Position numbers and translations under genes: made by a program. A stretch of 43,574 nucleotides of DNA, taken from Pseudomonadota bacterium (GTDB lineage Bacteria > Pseudomonadota > Gammaproteobacteria > JAKAQQ01). The stretch spans positions 1 through 43,574 of the forward strand of contig JAJZIH010000015.1 in the NCBI GenBank assembly GCA_021810635.1. The letters run 5' to 3'. This document shows, in pieces, positions 1 to 8,617 of the stretch. Each line of letters begins with the position of its first letter. Within the stretch, counting starts at the first letter, position 1. Below the pieces are notes generated by a model, which saw only the letters and a list, made by a program, of their open reading frames with translations, had not been told where the DNA came from and made no database searches.

Positions 1-26
1 TGTAGGGTGCGGGTCACCGTCGTCAT
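1..26 (-). CDS. 5' end of a gene downstream of tnpA, probably IS607 tnpB (cut by window edge)
   Basis: On the minus strand an ATG at 26-24 overlaps the TGA of the serine recombinase gene (25-23) as ATGA, and the frame stays open to the window edge, starting M-T-T-V-T-R-T-L. In IS607-type elements the gene directly after the recombinase is tnpB, an RNA-guided nuclease related to Cas12. Only eight codons are visible, so the identity comes from position alone. Confidence 0.45.
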
Positions 27-652
27 TGCAAAATCTCCTTGGGCTCTTTCATTGGAAACTCCGGATAATCCTCGCGCAATTGTTTCTGGTACTTCCGCAT
101 GCCGGACAACCGACAACTGAAGGTCTGGACAATGGAAAACAGATCTTCAACCATTTCTTGCTGCAAAGACAGGGAGTTTTGATTGACGACCACGATCTCG
201 CAGCCGTTTTCAGAGGCCAGATGCGCAATGAGATCATAGCCGAAACGCACCAGCCGATCCTGACGCGCGACCAGCAGCTTTTCGATTTCCCCACGTTGCA
301 TGCGGTCCAGGATATTAAGAAATCGCTTGCGCTTGAAGTTCAGGCCGCCGCCCATCTCCTGAACCCATTCGTCCACGGCGACACCGGCGTTACGGCACCA
401 GGTTTCCATGGCCGCAACCTGTGAGGCCAGATCGTCTTTTTGCCCGGCACTGCTCACGCGGCAAGAAACAACGGTCAGCCGGTTTTCCGGTGCGCCACCC
501 ATCAGACGTCGCACGTCTGATTCGTCAAAATAGCGATGCCCGGAGGGAAGCCGTTTGGCCACCAGTTTGCCTTCGCGTTCCCATCGACGCACCGTCTGAA
601 CCGACCGTCCAATGCGCTTGGCAAACCCACCCATGCGGTAGGCCTGGCTCAT
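23..652 (-). CDS. tnpA: IS607-family serine recombinase/transposase TnpA
   Basis: 209 aa. Residues about 5-50 form a MerR-like winged helix-turn-helix (VRRWEREGKL, then LPSGHRYF). From residue 60 a serine-recombinase catalytic domain follows, with the signature CRVSSAGQKDDL holding the nucleophilic serine (S67 or S68) and, later, a VARQDRLVRFG segment. An N-terminal HTH followed by a resolvase domain is diagnostic of IS607 TnpA, which moves the element through a circular intermediate using serine chemistry. Length fits the family and no frameshift is visible. The gene overlaps the next one by ATGA, as in intact IS607 elements. The element extends beyond the left edge, so its completeness is unknown. 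Confidence 0.88.
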   Translation of the reverse strand: MSQAYRMGGFAKRIGRSVQTVRRWEREGKLVAKRLPSGHRYFDESDVRRLMGGAPENRLTVVSCRVSSAGQKDDLASQVAAMETWCRNAGVAVDEWVQEMGGGLNFKRKRFLNILDRMQRGEIEKLLVARQDRLVRFGYDLIAHLASENGCEIVVVNQNSLSLQQEMVEDLFSIVQTFSCRLSGMRKYQKQLREDYPEFPMKEPKEILQ

Positions 653-711
653 AATGGCCAGTCATAGACATATATGGGCAGAAATCAAACATCAGTTATT
701 TGCTCTATTTG

Positions 712-724
712 GACTAAAATAGTC
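712..724. promoter_or_regulatory. IscR type-1-like operator upstream of the SUF regulator
   Basis: The perfect inverted repeat GACTA-AAA-TAGTC lies 36 nt before the start codon of the Rrf2 regulator gene. It matches the core of the published IscR type-1 site (GACTRwwwYAGTC) at every position, while the outer flanks match poorly. TAAAAT at 715-720, inside it, could be a -10 box, so binding would block the promoter. The simplest reading is autoregulation of the SUF operon by the Rrf2 protein, probably in its cluster-loaded form as for IscR. Confidence 0.65.
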
Positions 725-759
725 TCATACACTTTTTCGATGGATTCGAGCCGCCCCCG

Positions 760-1242
760 ATGTTGCGTATCCGCAAGCTGACTGATTATGGGACTGTGCT
801 TCTCGCGGCGATGGACCGGGAAAATCGTCCCTGGCGAACGGCAGCCGACCTGTCACAGGAGACCCACCTGTCCTATGCGACGGTGGGAAAACTGCTCAAG
901 TTGCTGGTGCGCGCCCGCCTGCTTGAATCTCAGCGGGGCCCCCACGGCGGGTACCGCTTGGCGCGGCCGGCCGGAACCATGACGGCACTCGAGATTCTCG
1001 AAGCCCTGGAGGGCAGAGTGGCTGTCATCGAATGCGGTCTTGCGGCTCATGTCTGTGATCGCGAGGGTTTCTGCGCGGTGAGCCCGCCCTGGCAGCGGAT
1101 CAACCAGGTGCTGCGGGATGCCTTGGCGAGAATCACCCTGCAGGATCTGACCGGCCGTACCGGCCTTTTTTCAACTCGAGTGCCCGTCCCCTCCTCCACC
1201 CGACCCCATGAGCCCGTCGATTGTCCTGACGCAAGAACCTGA
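760..1242 (+). CDS. Rrf2-family SUF/Fe-S assembly regulator (IscR-like)
   Basis: 160 aa transcription factor. The N-terminal winged helix covers about residues 1-70 ([29 protein letters not shown], then the wing [11 protein letters not shown]). Three cysteines at 92, 99 and 105 resemble the [2Fe-2S]-ligating triad of IscR. The start is the ATG 36 nt after a palindrome matching the IscR type-1 core; the Shine-Dalgarno is weak. It is the first gene of the SUF operon (sufB starts 18 nt downstream), so it probably senses cluster supply and represses the operon. The C-terminal tail after residue 135 is Pro-rich and poorly conserved-looking. Whether it binds type-1 sites only, or also cluster-free sites as IscR does, cannot be read from sequence. 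Confidence 0.87.
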   Translation: MLRIRKLTDYGTVLLAAMDRENRPWRTAADLSQETHLSYATVGKLLKLLVRARLLESQRGPHGGYRLARPAGTMTALEILEALEGRVAVIECGLAAHVCDREGFCAVSPPWQRINQVLRDALARITLQDLTGRTGLFSTRVPVPSSTRPHEPVDCPDART

Positions 1243-1259
1243 AAGCGGAGCCCTGCCCC

Positions 1260-2705
1260 TTGAATACCGAATCCCAAAGCATTGAATCCCTGATCCAGCG
1301 GAACTACACCGCCGGGTTTGTGACCGACATCGAACAGGACACCTTCCCTCCGGGTCTGGACGAGTCCGTGATCGAACGTCTGTCCGCCCTCAAAGAGGAA
1401 CCGGACTTCATGAAAGACTGGCGCCTTGCGGCGTACCGGGGATGGCTGCGGATGAAGGAGCCCCATTGGTCCATTGCACGTTACGACCCGATCGATTACC
1501 AGGGATTCTCGTACTACTCCTCGCCCAGGCACCGTCCCTCGGCCGGCTCCCTCGAGGATATCGATCCCAAGCTCCTCGAAACATATGAAAAACTGGGCAT
1601 CCCCCTGCATGAACGGGCGGCGCTCGCGGGTGTTGCCGTCGATGCGGTTTTTGACAGTGTCTCCGTGGCCACCACATTCAAGGAGACTCTGGCCAAAGCT
1701 GGCGTCGTGTTCTGCCCGATCTCCGAGGCTATCCGGGACTATCCGGAACTGGTTCGCACCTACCTGGGATCCGTCGTCCCGCCCGGGGATAATTTCTTTG
1801 CCGCCCTGAACTCGGCCGTCTTTACCGACGGATCGTTTGTTTACGTCCCTAAGAATGTCCGGTGCCCACTTGAGCTGTCGACGTATTTTCGCATCAATGC
1901 CGCCAAAACCGGCCAGTTTGAGCGCACCTTGATCATTGCGGACGAGGGGGCCTCTGTGAGCTATCTCGAGGGTTGTACGGCCCCGATGCGGGATGAAAAC
2001 CAGCTGCATGCTGCGGTGGTCGAGCTCGTGGCCCTGAACGACGCTGAAATCCGCTATGCCACGGTCCAGAACTGGTACCCCGGCAATGAACGCGGGGAAG
2101 GTGGCATTTACAACTTCGTGACCAAGCGGGGAGAATGCCGCGGCGCCCGTTCGCACATCTCCTGGGTGCAGGTCGAAACCGGATCCGCCATCACCTGGAA
2201 GTATCCCAGTTGTGTGTTGCGGGGAGATGACAGCGTGGGCGAGTTTTACTCGATTGCCGTGGCCCGCAACTACCAGCAGGCCGATACCGGAACCAAGATG
2301 GTCCATCTTGGACGCCGGACCCACAGCACGATCCTGTCCAAGGGCATTTCAGCGGGGCATGGACATAATGCCTACCGGGGGCTGGTCCGCATGGTGTCGG
2401 CTGCCCAGGCGGCGCACAACTACACCCGGTGTGATTCCCTGCTGATCGGTCCCGAGGCCCGGGCCGATACTTTCCCGGTCATCGAGGTGGAAAATGCATC
2501 GGCCCGGGCCGAACACGAAGCCACGACCTCGAAAATCTCGACTGAGCAGCTTTTTTACTGTCGCCAGCGGGGACTTTCGGAAGAAGAGGCCACCGGACTC
2601 ATCGTGAACGGGTTTTGCCGGGATGTTCTCCTCAAGCTGCCCATGGAGTTCGCCGTCGAAGCCCAGAAACTGCTTTCCGTCACCCTCGAAGGAGCGGTCG
2701 GATGA
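1260..2705 (+). CDS. sufB: Fe-S cluster assembly scaffold SufB
   Basis: 481 aa, close to the usual 470-495. SufB is the scaffold subunit of the cytosolic SufBC2D complex on which clusters are built. Recognisable blocks are the N-terminal YxxGFVTDIE region, the [20 protein letters not shown] stretch, the long beta-helix core, and the C-terminal [23 protein letters not shown] segment. TTG is the best start: it has GGAG about nine nt upstream at 1247-1250 and gives a normal N-terminus. The stop overlaps the sufC start as ATGA, so the two are probably translationally coupled. Confidence 0.95.
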   Translation: MNTESQSIESLIQRNYTAGFVTDIEQDTFPPGLDESVIERLSALKEEPDFMKDWRLAAYRGWLRMKEPHWSIARYDPIDYQGFSYYSSPRHRPSAGSLEDIDPKLLETYEKLGIPLHERAALAGVAVDAVFDSVSVATTFKETLAKAGVVFCPISEAIRDYPELVRTYLGSVVPPGDNFFAALNSAVFTDGSFVYVPKNVRCPLELSTYFRINAAKTGQFERTLIIADEGASVSYLEGCTAPMRDENQLHAAVVELVALNDAEIRYATVQNWYPGNERGEGGIYNFVTKRGECRGARSHISWVQVETGSAITWKYPSCVLRGDDSVGEFYSIAVARNYQQADTGTKMVHLGRRTHSTILSKGISAGHGHNAYRGLVRMVSAAQAAHNYTRCDSLLIGPEARADTFPVIEVENASARAEHEATTSKISTEQLFYCRQRGLSEEEATGLIVNGFCRDVLLKLPMEFAVEAQKLLSVTLEGAVG

Positions 2706-3460
2706 ACCTTTTGGAAATCGAAAATTTGCATGTGTCGATCGGGGATCGTCCGATTCTCCGAGGCATTGACCTCGAAGTACCCGCCGGCGAACTCCACGCC
2801 ATCATGGGGCCCAACGGTTCGGGGAAAAGCACTTTGGTCCAGACTCTTGCGGGTTCTGACACATATGCGGTCCGGCAGGGCCGGATCCGATTTGCGGGTG
2901 AAGACCTGCTCGCGCTCAAGACGGAAGAACGCGCCCACCGCGGACTGTTTTTAGCTTTCCAGTATCCGGTCGAGATTCCCGGGCTCAGCAATGCCTACTT
3001 CCTGAGAACCGTGGTCAATGCCATCCGGAAAACACGGGGACAGCCGGAGTGGGATGCCCTGGATTTCTTGGCTAAGTCCCGTTCCGAGTTCGAGCGGATG
3101 GGTATGAAACCGGAACTGCTCGAGCGCGCCGTCAATCAGGGTTTTTCGGGTGGCGAAAAGAAACGCAATGAGATCCTGCAGCTTCGCCTGCTTGAACCCC
3201 GTCTGGCGCTCCTGGATGAGACCGACTCCGGGCTGGACATCGATGCCCTCCGGACAGTGGCTCGCGGCATCGAGTCGATGCAGGATTCCCAGCGCTCGTT
3301 TCTCGTCGTGACGCATTACCAGCGCCTGCTGGATCACCTCAAGCCTGACCGGATCCATGTCCTGGTCGGCGGGCGGATCGTCCGATCCGGCGAGGCGGAT
3401 TTGGCGCAGGTGCTGGAGAGGCGAGGTTATGATTGGCTGCTCGGGGAGCAACGCGCATGA
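2702..3460 (+). CDS. sufC: Fe-S cluster assembly ATPase SufC
   Basis: 252 aa ABC-type ATPase that powers the SufBCD scaffold. Walker [10 protein letters not shown] lies at 36-44, the signature SGGEKKRNE at 149-157, and Walker [13 protein letters not shown] at about 168-179, followed by the switch histidine in VVTHYQRLL. The YPVEIPG segment is typical of SufC. An in-frame upstream start exists at 2615, but it would add residues antisense to nothing useful and lie inside sufB; the ATG at 2702 gives the canonical N-terminus and an ATGA overlap with sufB. The 3' end overlaps sufD in the same way. Confidence 0.95.
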   Translation: MNLLEIENLHVSIGDRPILRGIDLEVPAGELHAIMGPNGSGKSTLVQTLAGSDTYAVRQGRIRFAGEDLLALKTEERAHRGLFLAFQYPVEIPGLSNAYFLRTVVNAIRKTRGQPEWDALDFLAKSRSEFERMGMKPELLERAVNQGFSGGEKKRNEILQLRLLEPRLALLDETDSGLDIDALRTVARGIESMQDSQRSFLVVTHYQRLLDHLKPDRIHVLVGGRIVRSGEADLAQVLERRGYDWLLGEQRA

Positions 3461-4722
3461 GCCCGGCCGCATGGGCACGACCGTCGGTGGCGGCCGTTGG
3501 CAGCGGACCGTCCTGGGATGAGTGGCGGGTCCGCCTCCGGGAGGAGGCTGCCCCGCGCCGGACTGAAACGCGCGACGAATCCTGGAAGTACACGCGCATC
3601 CAGCTCTTCGAGTGGCCGGGGGGGGCCACCGCGTCAACCCGGCCGGTCATCAGGACCGCGGGACGGGCGTTCCCGTCGGCCGCCCGCGCCTGGCTTGCCC
3701 TGTCCTTCCGGCAGGCGTTCGCGGAGGTGCCCGAACGGCTGGTTCCTTTTGTCGGAGGGCAGGCCCGTCCTTCCGAACGACCCCTCACGGCCTACAACAC
3801 GCAGGGTTTCGAGGATGGCATCCTGATCGATGTACCCGACGGGGCCACAGTCAGTGAACCCATCGAAATCAATCTCCGGATCCGCAGCCCGTCCGATCCC
3901 GCCTGCCCGCCCGGAGTGCGGTACCTCTTTCCGCGCGTTTTGATCCACCTCGGCAAGGGTGCCCAGGCACGCGTGATTGAACGCCACCTGTGGGGATCCA
4001 GGTGTTCCCTGGAACCAGAACAAACCCCCCGGTTTCATCCGCACCGGATCAATGCCGTGACTGAAATCCGGATCGACCGGGATGCCCAACTCCAGCATGA
4101 TTTGGAACAGTCCGGAGGCGGCGACACTCAGGCTGTGGGCCTGACCGCCGTCCGGCTGGATCGGGACAGCCGGTATCTGGGCCACTCGCTCGCGACCGCC
4201 GGAGCACTTCTGCGCCATGAACACCAGCTTCTTCTGGCCGAACCGGGAAGCGAGGCCCGGCTCGAAAGCCTGACCCTGGCCGGTCGGGACGAACACCATG
4301 ACCGGCAAACCCGGATCCTTCATGTGAGTCCGAATACCACGAGCCATCAATGCTTTTATTCGATCGTGGCCGGACAGGGCATGAGCATTTACGGTGGCCA
4401 AGTCGTGATGAAACCTCACGCCCGGGGCTGCACGGCGACCCAGAAAAACCACCACCTGTTGCTCGACCCGAGCGCCCAGTCACGCAGCCGGCCGTCGCTC
4501 GAGATCGCCGTAGACGACGTGCGCTGCTCGCATGGTTCCACGAGCGGCGCGCTGGATCCCGAATCCCTGTTCTACCTGCGCTCACGGGGGCTGGATGAAA
4601 CACAGGCGCGTCATCTCCTGATCACGTCTTTTGCCGGCGGGTTCCTCGAGCGTCTGGCCCCGGCTGCTTTGAGAGACTCCTGGCAGCGGGAAATCGCTCG
4701 CGTCCTGCCTCACCTCGGGTGA
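3457..4722 (+). CDS. sufD: Fe-S cluster assembly protein SufD
   Basis: 421 aa. SufD is the SufB paralogue that completes the SufBC2D complex and helps with iron entry. The N-terminal half is divergent, with ESWKYTRIQLFEW near residue 40 matching the family's W-[KR]-Y-T-R motif. The C-terminal part carries GGQVVMKPHARGCTATQKN and SHGSTSGALDPESLFYLRSRGLDETQAR, typical SufB/SufD segments. The ATG overlaps the sufC stop (ATGA), which is why it is preferred over an in-frame TTG 24 nt upstream. Six nt separate it from sufS. Confidence 0.92.
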   Translation: MSPAAWARPSVAAVGSGPSWDEWRVRLREEAAPRRTETRDESWKYTRIQLFEWPGGATASTRPVIRTAGRAFPSAARAWLALSFRQAFAEVPERLVPFVGGQARPSERPLTAYNTQGFEDGILIDVPDGATVSEPIEINLRIRSPSDPACPPGVRYLFPRVLIHLGKGAQARVIERHLWGSRCSLEPEQTPRFHPHRINAVTEIRIDRDAQLQHDLEQSGGGDTQAVGLTAVRLDRDSRYLGHSLATAGALLRHEHQLLLAEPGSEARLESLTLAGRDEHHDRQTRILHVSPNTTSHQCFYSIVAGQGMSIYGGQVVMKPHARGCTATQKNHHLLLDPSAQSRSRPSLEIAVDDVRCSHGSTSGALDPESLFYLRSRGLDETQARHLLITSFAGGFLERLAPAALRDSWQREIARVLPHLG

Positions 4723-4728
4723 CCACCC

Positions 4729-5991
4729 ATGTCGACTTCCATCACGAGCGAACGGAACCGAAGCCCCTTGGCCGACAGAATGCTGTCTTGGCGGGATGAT
4801 TTCCCGATCTTGCGCGAACGGGTCCACGGCAAGCCCCTGGTCTACTTTGACAATGCCGCCACGACCCAAAAACCCCGGTCGGTCATTCGCGTGATGACCG
4901 AGTATTTCGAAAAGCAGAATGCCAATGTGCACCGGGGCGTGCATTCGCTGAGCGAGGTCGCGACCACCCTCTACGAAGAAGCCCGCAAGACCGTGGCCCG
5001 TTTCCTCCAGGCCGGCTCCCCATCCGAAATTATCTTTACCCGAGGAACCACCGAGTCCATCAACCTCATCGCCCAGGTCCTGGGACAGGTGGTGATCCGG
5101 CCCGGGGATGAAATCATCCTCTCCGAGTTGGAACATCACTCCAACATCGTCCCTTGGCAGCTGCTCTGCGAGAAGACGGGCGCCCATCTCCGGGTGATCC
5201 CCATTCTGGAGAGCGGTGATCTGGATGCCGAGGCCGGGAGCCGGCTGTTCGGCCCGAAAACCCGCATCCTGGCTTTGGCCCATGTCTCGAATGCACTGGG
5301 GACGGTCAATGACCTGGCCCCCTGGATTCGCCTGGCCCACGAACGGGGTGCCTTGGCCGTGATCGACGGGGCCCAAGCCATTCCCCACCTGCCGGTCGAT
5401 GTGGCCGCACTGGACTGTGACTTTTATGTTTTCTCCGGCCACAAGCTCTATGGGCCCACCGGAATTGGCGTTCTCTACGGCAAGTCCGTCTGGTTGGAGC
5501 GCCTCCCCCCCTGGCAGGGTGGCGGCGACATGATCACCTCCGTCACTTTTCAGAAAACCCAGTATGCCGCCTCACCGCAACGCTTCGAGGCCGGGACTCC
5601 ACCGATCGCACAGGCCATCGGGCTCGCGGAGGCCATCCGGTATCTGGAAGCGGTCGGGTATGCGGACATCCAGAGCCAGGAAAACCGGATCACCGAATAC
5701 GTGCTGCAGCGCCTGCGCGAGATCCCCGGCATCCACCTGATCGGGGAACCTCGGGAGCGGGCCGCCATCGTTTCCTTCGTCCTCGACGGAATCCATCCGC
5801 ATGACATCGGGACCGTCCTTGACCAACAGGGAATTGCGGTCCGGGCGGGGCATCATTGTGCAATGCCGCTCATGGAACATTACCGGGTGCCGGCAACCGT
5901 ACGCGCCTCCTTTGCGTTTTACAATACCCTGAACGAAGTGGACGTCATGATCGAAGCCCTGGGAAAGACGGTCGAGCTGTTTGGCCGATGA
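4729..5991 (+). CDS. sufS: Cysteine desulfurase SufS
   Basis: 420 aa PLP enzyme of the group II cysteine desulfurase family. It removes sulfur from cysteine and passes it as a persulfide to the SUF scaffold. Visible landmarks are YFDNAATTQKP near the N-terminus, LEHHSNIVPW (PLP-stacking His about 136), the PLP lysine K239 in FSGHKLYGP, and the catalytic C377 in RAGHHCAMP. Group II enzymes need a partner (SufE or SufU). No sufE is nearby, and the next gene encodes a SufU-type protein overlapping the stop by ATGA, so that is the likely acceptor. Confidence 0.95.
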   Translation: MSTSITSERNRSPLADRMLSWRDDFPILRERVHGKPLVYFDNAATTQKPRSVIRVMTEYFEKQNANVHRGVHSLSEVATTLYEEARKTVARFLQAGSPSEIIFTRGTTESINLIAQVLGQVVIRPGDEIILSELEHHSNIVPWQLLCEKTGAHLRVIPILESGDLDAEAGSRLFGPKTRILALAHVSNALGTVNDLAPWIRLAHERGALAVIDGAQAIPHLPVDVAALDCDFYVFSGHKLYGPTGIGVLYGKSVWLERLPPWQGGGDMITSVTFQKTQYAASPQRFEAGTPPIAQAIGLAEAIRYLEAVGYADIQSQENRITEYVLQRLREIPGIHLIGEPRERAAIVSFVLDGIHPHDIGTVLDQQGIAVRAGHHCAMPLMEHYRVPATVRASFAFYNTLNEVDVMIEALGKTVELFGR

Positions 5992-6458
5992 ACAGCCTGC
6001 TGTCCTTGTACCAGGAAATCATCCTGGACCACAACCGAAGCCCCCGCAATTTCAGGAAACTGAAACACGCAACCCACGAGGCCCAGGGTTTCAATCCGCT
6101 GTGCGGAGACAAGGTCCGGGTCTATGTCGAGGTTGCGGACCACCGCATCCGGGATATTGCATTCGAAGGCACGGGCTGCGCCATCTCGACCGCCTCCGCC
6201 TCCCTCATGACCGAATTCCTCATGGGGAAGACGCTTGAGGAAGCCCAGCAGTTTTTCGAATCCGTGCGCCATTTCCTGACCCAGCCCCCCGATACGCCTC
6301 CCCTCCCCGGTTTTGACCTGGGCAAACTGGCCGCCCTGGGCGGTGTCCGGCGCTACCCCGCCCGCGTCAAATGTGCCACCCTGGGCTGGCATACCCTGCA
6401 GGCTGCCCTGAGCCAGGACGCTCAGTCCGTCACCACGGAAAAGGACCCACATGCGTAA
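5988..6458 (+). CDS. sufU: SufU/IscU-type Fe-S scaffold or sulfur acceptor
   Basis: 156 aa protein of the NifU_N/IscU superfamily. The three conserved cysteines are C39 (NPLCGD), C64 (GTGCAIS) and C129 (VKCATLGWHTL), with D41 next to the first. The insertion between the second and third cysteines is as expected for SUF-linked SufU. In Gram-positives SufU is a zinc-dependent sulfurtransferase for SufS; here that role is inferred from the direct overlap with sufS and the absence of sufE. The start is the ATG overlapping the sufS stop rather than the in-frame ATG at 5856 inside sufS. The stop overlaps sufT by eight nt. Confidence 0.9.
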   Translation: MNSLLSLYQEIILDHNRSPRNFRKLKHATHEAQGFNPLCGDKVRVYVEVADHRIRDIAFEGTGCAISTASASLMTEFLMGKTLEEAQQFFESVRHFLTQPPDTPPLPGFDLGKLAALGGVRRYPARVKCATLGWHTLQAALSQDAQSVTTEKDPHA

Positions 6459-6996
6459 GTCCGATCCGGTTCGCTTCCACAGGGCCTGTGAGGCCACGCT
6501 CATTCCAGCGGGGACCTCGGTCGTGATCCCGGAAGGGACGGAAGGCACTCTGACCCAAGCGCTCGGCCAGTCCTTCACGGTCTATCTGGGCGGCAACCTG
6601 GTGCGCGTGGCGGGGCGGGATGCCGATGCCATGGGTCTCGAAGTCCCCTCCCCCCTCGTGATTCCGAAAGGGGCCAGCCGGGAGGAGGTCGAAGCCCTGG
6701 TCTGGAACCAGCTGGGACAGTGTTACGACCCTGAAATACCGATTAATATCGTTGACTTAGGACTTGTTTATGAGTGCAAACTTGAAGTACTGGAGACCGG
6801 ACGGTACCGGGTCCGGATTCGCATGACCCTGACCGCCCCGGGATGCGGGATGGGCGGCATGCTCACGCACGATGTCCGCGAGCAGTTGCTCGAGATTCCG
6901 TCGATCGACTCCGTGGACGTCGAACTGGTCTTCGATCCCCCCTGGAACTCGAGCCGGATGAGCGATGCCGCTCGCCTGCAGACTGGCCTGTTTTGA
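6451..6996 (+). CDS. sufT: SufT, MIP18/DUF59 Fe-S maturation protein
   Basis: 181 aa. The N-terminal half (about 1-75) is the beta-rich extension found in long-form SufT. The C-terminal half is the MIP18/DUF59 domain, with YDPEIPINIVDLGLVYE around residues 92-108 and TLTAPGCGMGG near 130. SufT proteins act in Fe-S protein maturation as an auxiliary to the SUF scaffold; the exact step differs between bacteria and is not resolved. Overlaps at both ends place it firmly within the operon. Confidence 0.9.
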   Translation: MRKSDPVRFHRACEATLIPAGTSVVIPEGTEGTLTQALGQSFTVYLGGNLVRVAGRDADAMGLEVPSPLVIPKGASREEVEALVWNQLGQCYDPEIPINIVDLGLVYECKLEVLETGRYRVRIRMTLTAPGCGMGGMLTHDVREQLLEIPSIDSVDVELVFDPPWNSSRMSDAARLQTGLF

Positions 6997-7328
6997 GTCG
7001 TCCCGTGACGTCCTGGGTGGCCTTGTGTTCGCAGGACGAGCTCCAGAGGAATGGCCTTTATGTCCTTGAGTTGCCCAGCACGTCCATTGTCGTTTTCTGG
7101 GCGGAGGGCGAGATTTACGCCGTGGAGAACATCTGCACGCATGACGGAGGCGAACTGGCCGGCGGGCCGGTCGACGGGACTACGGTCGTCTGTCCCCGTC
7201 ATGGAGCCCGTTTCGATCTCAGAACCGGAGCGGTCCTGGCTCCCCCGGCCTATGGACCCCTTCGCACCTATCCGGCCCAGATCCGTGAAGGGCAGGTCGA
7301 GATCCAACTCGGCGATACTCCCCGCTAA
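6993..7328 (+). CDS. Small Rieske [2Fe-2S] ferredoxin
   Basis: 111 aa, a single Rieske domain without a membrane anchor. The ligands are visible as C48-T-H50 (ICTHDGG) and C67-P-R-H70 (CPRHGARFDL), so it should hold a [2Fe-2S] cluster with two Cys and two His. The likely start is the TTG at 6993, overlapping the sufT stop as TTGA; a GTG at 7005 is an alternative. The longer in-frame ATG at 6843 lies entirely inside sufT and is rejected. As the last gene of the SUF operon it may donate electrons to cluster assembly or be a client of it; no specific partner can be named. Confidence 0.85.
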   Translation: MSRPVTSWVALCSQDELQRNGLYVLELPSTSIVVFWAEGEIYAVENICTHDGGELAGGPVDGTTVVCPRHGARFDLRTGAVLAPPAYGPLRTYPAQIREGQVEIQLGDTPR

Positions 7329-7333
7329 AGCAG

Positions 7334-7362
7334 CCGGTTTCCCGGGTCACCGGTTTCCCGGG
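7334..7362. repeat. 13-bp direct repeat in a convergent intergenic gap
   Basis: CCGGTTTCCCGGG occurs at 7334-7346 and again at 7350-7362, three nt apart, in the 50-nt gap between two genes that run toward each other. Each copy contains the palindrome CCCGGG, so the region can fold on either strand, but no T-run follows. It may help separate the two converging transcripts. Confidence 0.5.
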
Positions 7363-7378
7363 CCGGAAGAACAGGAAT

Positions 7379-7714
7379 TCAGGGGGAGCCATCCCGTCCG
7401 TCGGGCTCTTCCCGTCGGGGAAGACTGGTCGGAGGTTCCAGAGGGCGCCACTGACCATCGATCCAAGACCCGCCCTGAGGGTTCGGGCCATCCGCACGTT
7501 GCGCTTTCCGGGACCACCAGGCGCGCAGCATCCAGGGGATCCCCACCACGATTCCAGCTAGGAGAAAGATCCACCCGAGAGCGAGTATCAGGAACAGGAA
7601 AACCGTGAGCAACAAAAGACCCAGAACCACCCGGATCACGGATCCCGGACGGGGATTCCGGTATCCGGGTTCGCCCGACCGGAAAGTATAGATCCGGAAA
7701 AAACGGTCTTTCAC
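7379..7714 (-). CDS. Small hypothetical membrane protein
   Basis: 111 aa from a GTG start. Residues about 27-62 form one long or two short hydrophobic segments (VLGLLLLTVFLFLILALGWIFLL then AGIVVGIPWML), followed by a basic WWSRKAQR stretch and a polar tail. I do not recognise a family. The strong hydrophobic pattern is absent from the overlapping frames, which argues that this frame is the coding one. It converges with the SUF operon and is divergent from the WaaE-like gene. The Shine-Dalgarno is poor, so the start is uncertain. Confidence 0.55.
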   Translation of the reverse strand: MKDRFFRIYTFRSGEPGYRNPRPGSVIRVVLGLLLLTVFLFLILALGWIFLLAGIVVGIPWMLRAWWSRKAQRADGPNPQGGSWIDGQWRPLEPPTSLPRREEPDGRDGSP

Positions 7715-7810
7715 CCAACCACTCGCTTACGGTTCCCGGTCACTCGAAACGGGGCTTCCGGATGGACCCCGGAGCCGTCAGGGTATTGTATCCTGACCCA
7801 CGGATTCCTG

Positions 7811-8617
7811 ATGATGTCCCGGCCAGTGACCAGCTTGACTGCAATCGTGATTGCGCGCAACGAGGCGTCCCACATCGAAGACTGCCTGCGGACCCTCGAT
7901 TTTGCCGATGAAAGGCTCGTCCTGGATGGCGGCAGCGACGACGATACCGTGGCCCGGGCAAAACGGCTGGGCGCGCGTGTCCTCGAACAGCCCGACTGGC
8001 AGGGATTTGGCATCCAGCGGCAGCGTGCCCAGGCGCAGGCGCGTGGCGACTGGCTGCTCATGGTGGATGCCGACGAGCGGGTGAGTCCCATGCTGGGACG
8101 GGAGATCCGCGCTGCGGTCGACGACACCGATCCCGAGACTTCGCCTCAAGTCTACGAGATTCCCCGGCTCACCTCCGTTTTCGGTCGCTTCATCCGCCAT
8201 GGGGGCTGGTATCCCGATTGGGTGGCCCGGTTGTACGCCCGTGAGGCCGGGCATTACGATAGCGCCCGTGTCCATGAAAAACTGGTGCCGGTCCCGGGGG
8301 TTCGGGTGGCCCGCCTGGAGCAGCCCCTCCTCCACTATAGTTACACGAGCGTCGACCAATACCTCGTCAAATCGGCCCGGTATGCCCAGGAATGGGCGAT
8401 CGAAAAGGATCGTCAGGGGATGCAGCCGACACTGGCCCAGGGACTGTGGCATGCCGTCGGCTGTGGACTGCGCATGTATGTCCTGCGGGCCGGGTTTCTG
8501 GATGGAACGGAGGGCTGGCTTTTGGCCCTGCTTTCGGCCCATTCGACCTTCGTCAAGTACGCCAGTCTTTGGGTGAGGCAGCGAAACCCGCGAGATCAAG
8601 CGATCGGATCCGGCTGA
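7811..8617 (+). CDS. GT2 glycosyltransferase, WaaE/KdtX-like (LPS core)
   Basis: 268 aa family 2 glycosyltransferase. The N-terminal fold shows TAIVIARNEASHIEDCL and the metal-binding MVDADERVSP motif near residue 80. The downstream FIRHGGWYPDWVARLYARE and HYSYTSVDQYLVKSARYAQEWA segments are characteristic of the WaaE/KdtX/LgtF group, which adds glucose to the inner LPS core on the cytoplasmic face. The exact sugar cannot be read. Two adjacent ATGs at 7811 and 7814 are possible starts. The 3' end overlaps a convergent heptosyltransferase-like gene by 65 nt, an LPS-core pairing that supports the assignment. Confidence 0.83.
   Translation: MMSRPVTSLTAIVIARNEASHIEDCLRTLDFADERLVLDGGSDDDTVARAKRLGARVLEQPDWQGFGIQRQRAQAQARGDWLLMVDADERVSPMLGREIRAAVDDTDPETSPQVYEIPRLTSVFGRFIRHGGWYPDWVARLYAREAGHYDSARVHEKLVPVPGVRVARLEQPLLHYSYTSVDQYLVKSARYAQEWAIEKDRQGMQPTLAQGLWHAVGCGLRMYVLRAGFLDGTEGWLLALLSAHSTFVKYASLWVRQRNPRDQAIGSG

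Noticed and set aside
1047-2324. 425-aa minus-strand open frame
   Set aside because: Lies fully antisense to sufB; its Gly/His/Asp-rich sequence is a GC-codon shadow without a domain.
3634-4455. 273-aa minus-strand open frame
   Set aside because: Antisense to sufD with no recognisable motif.
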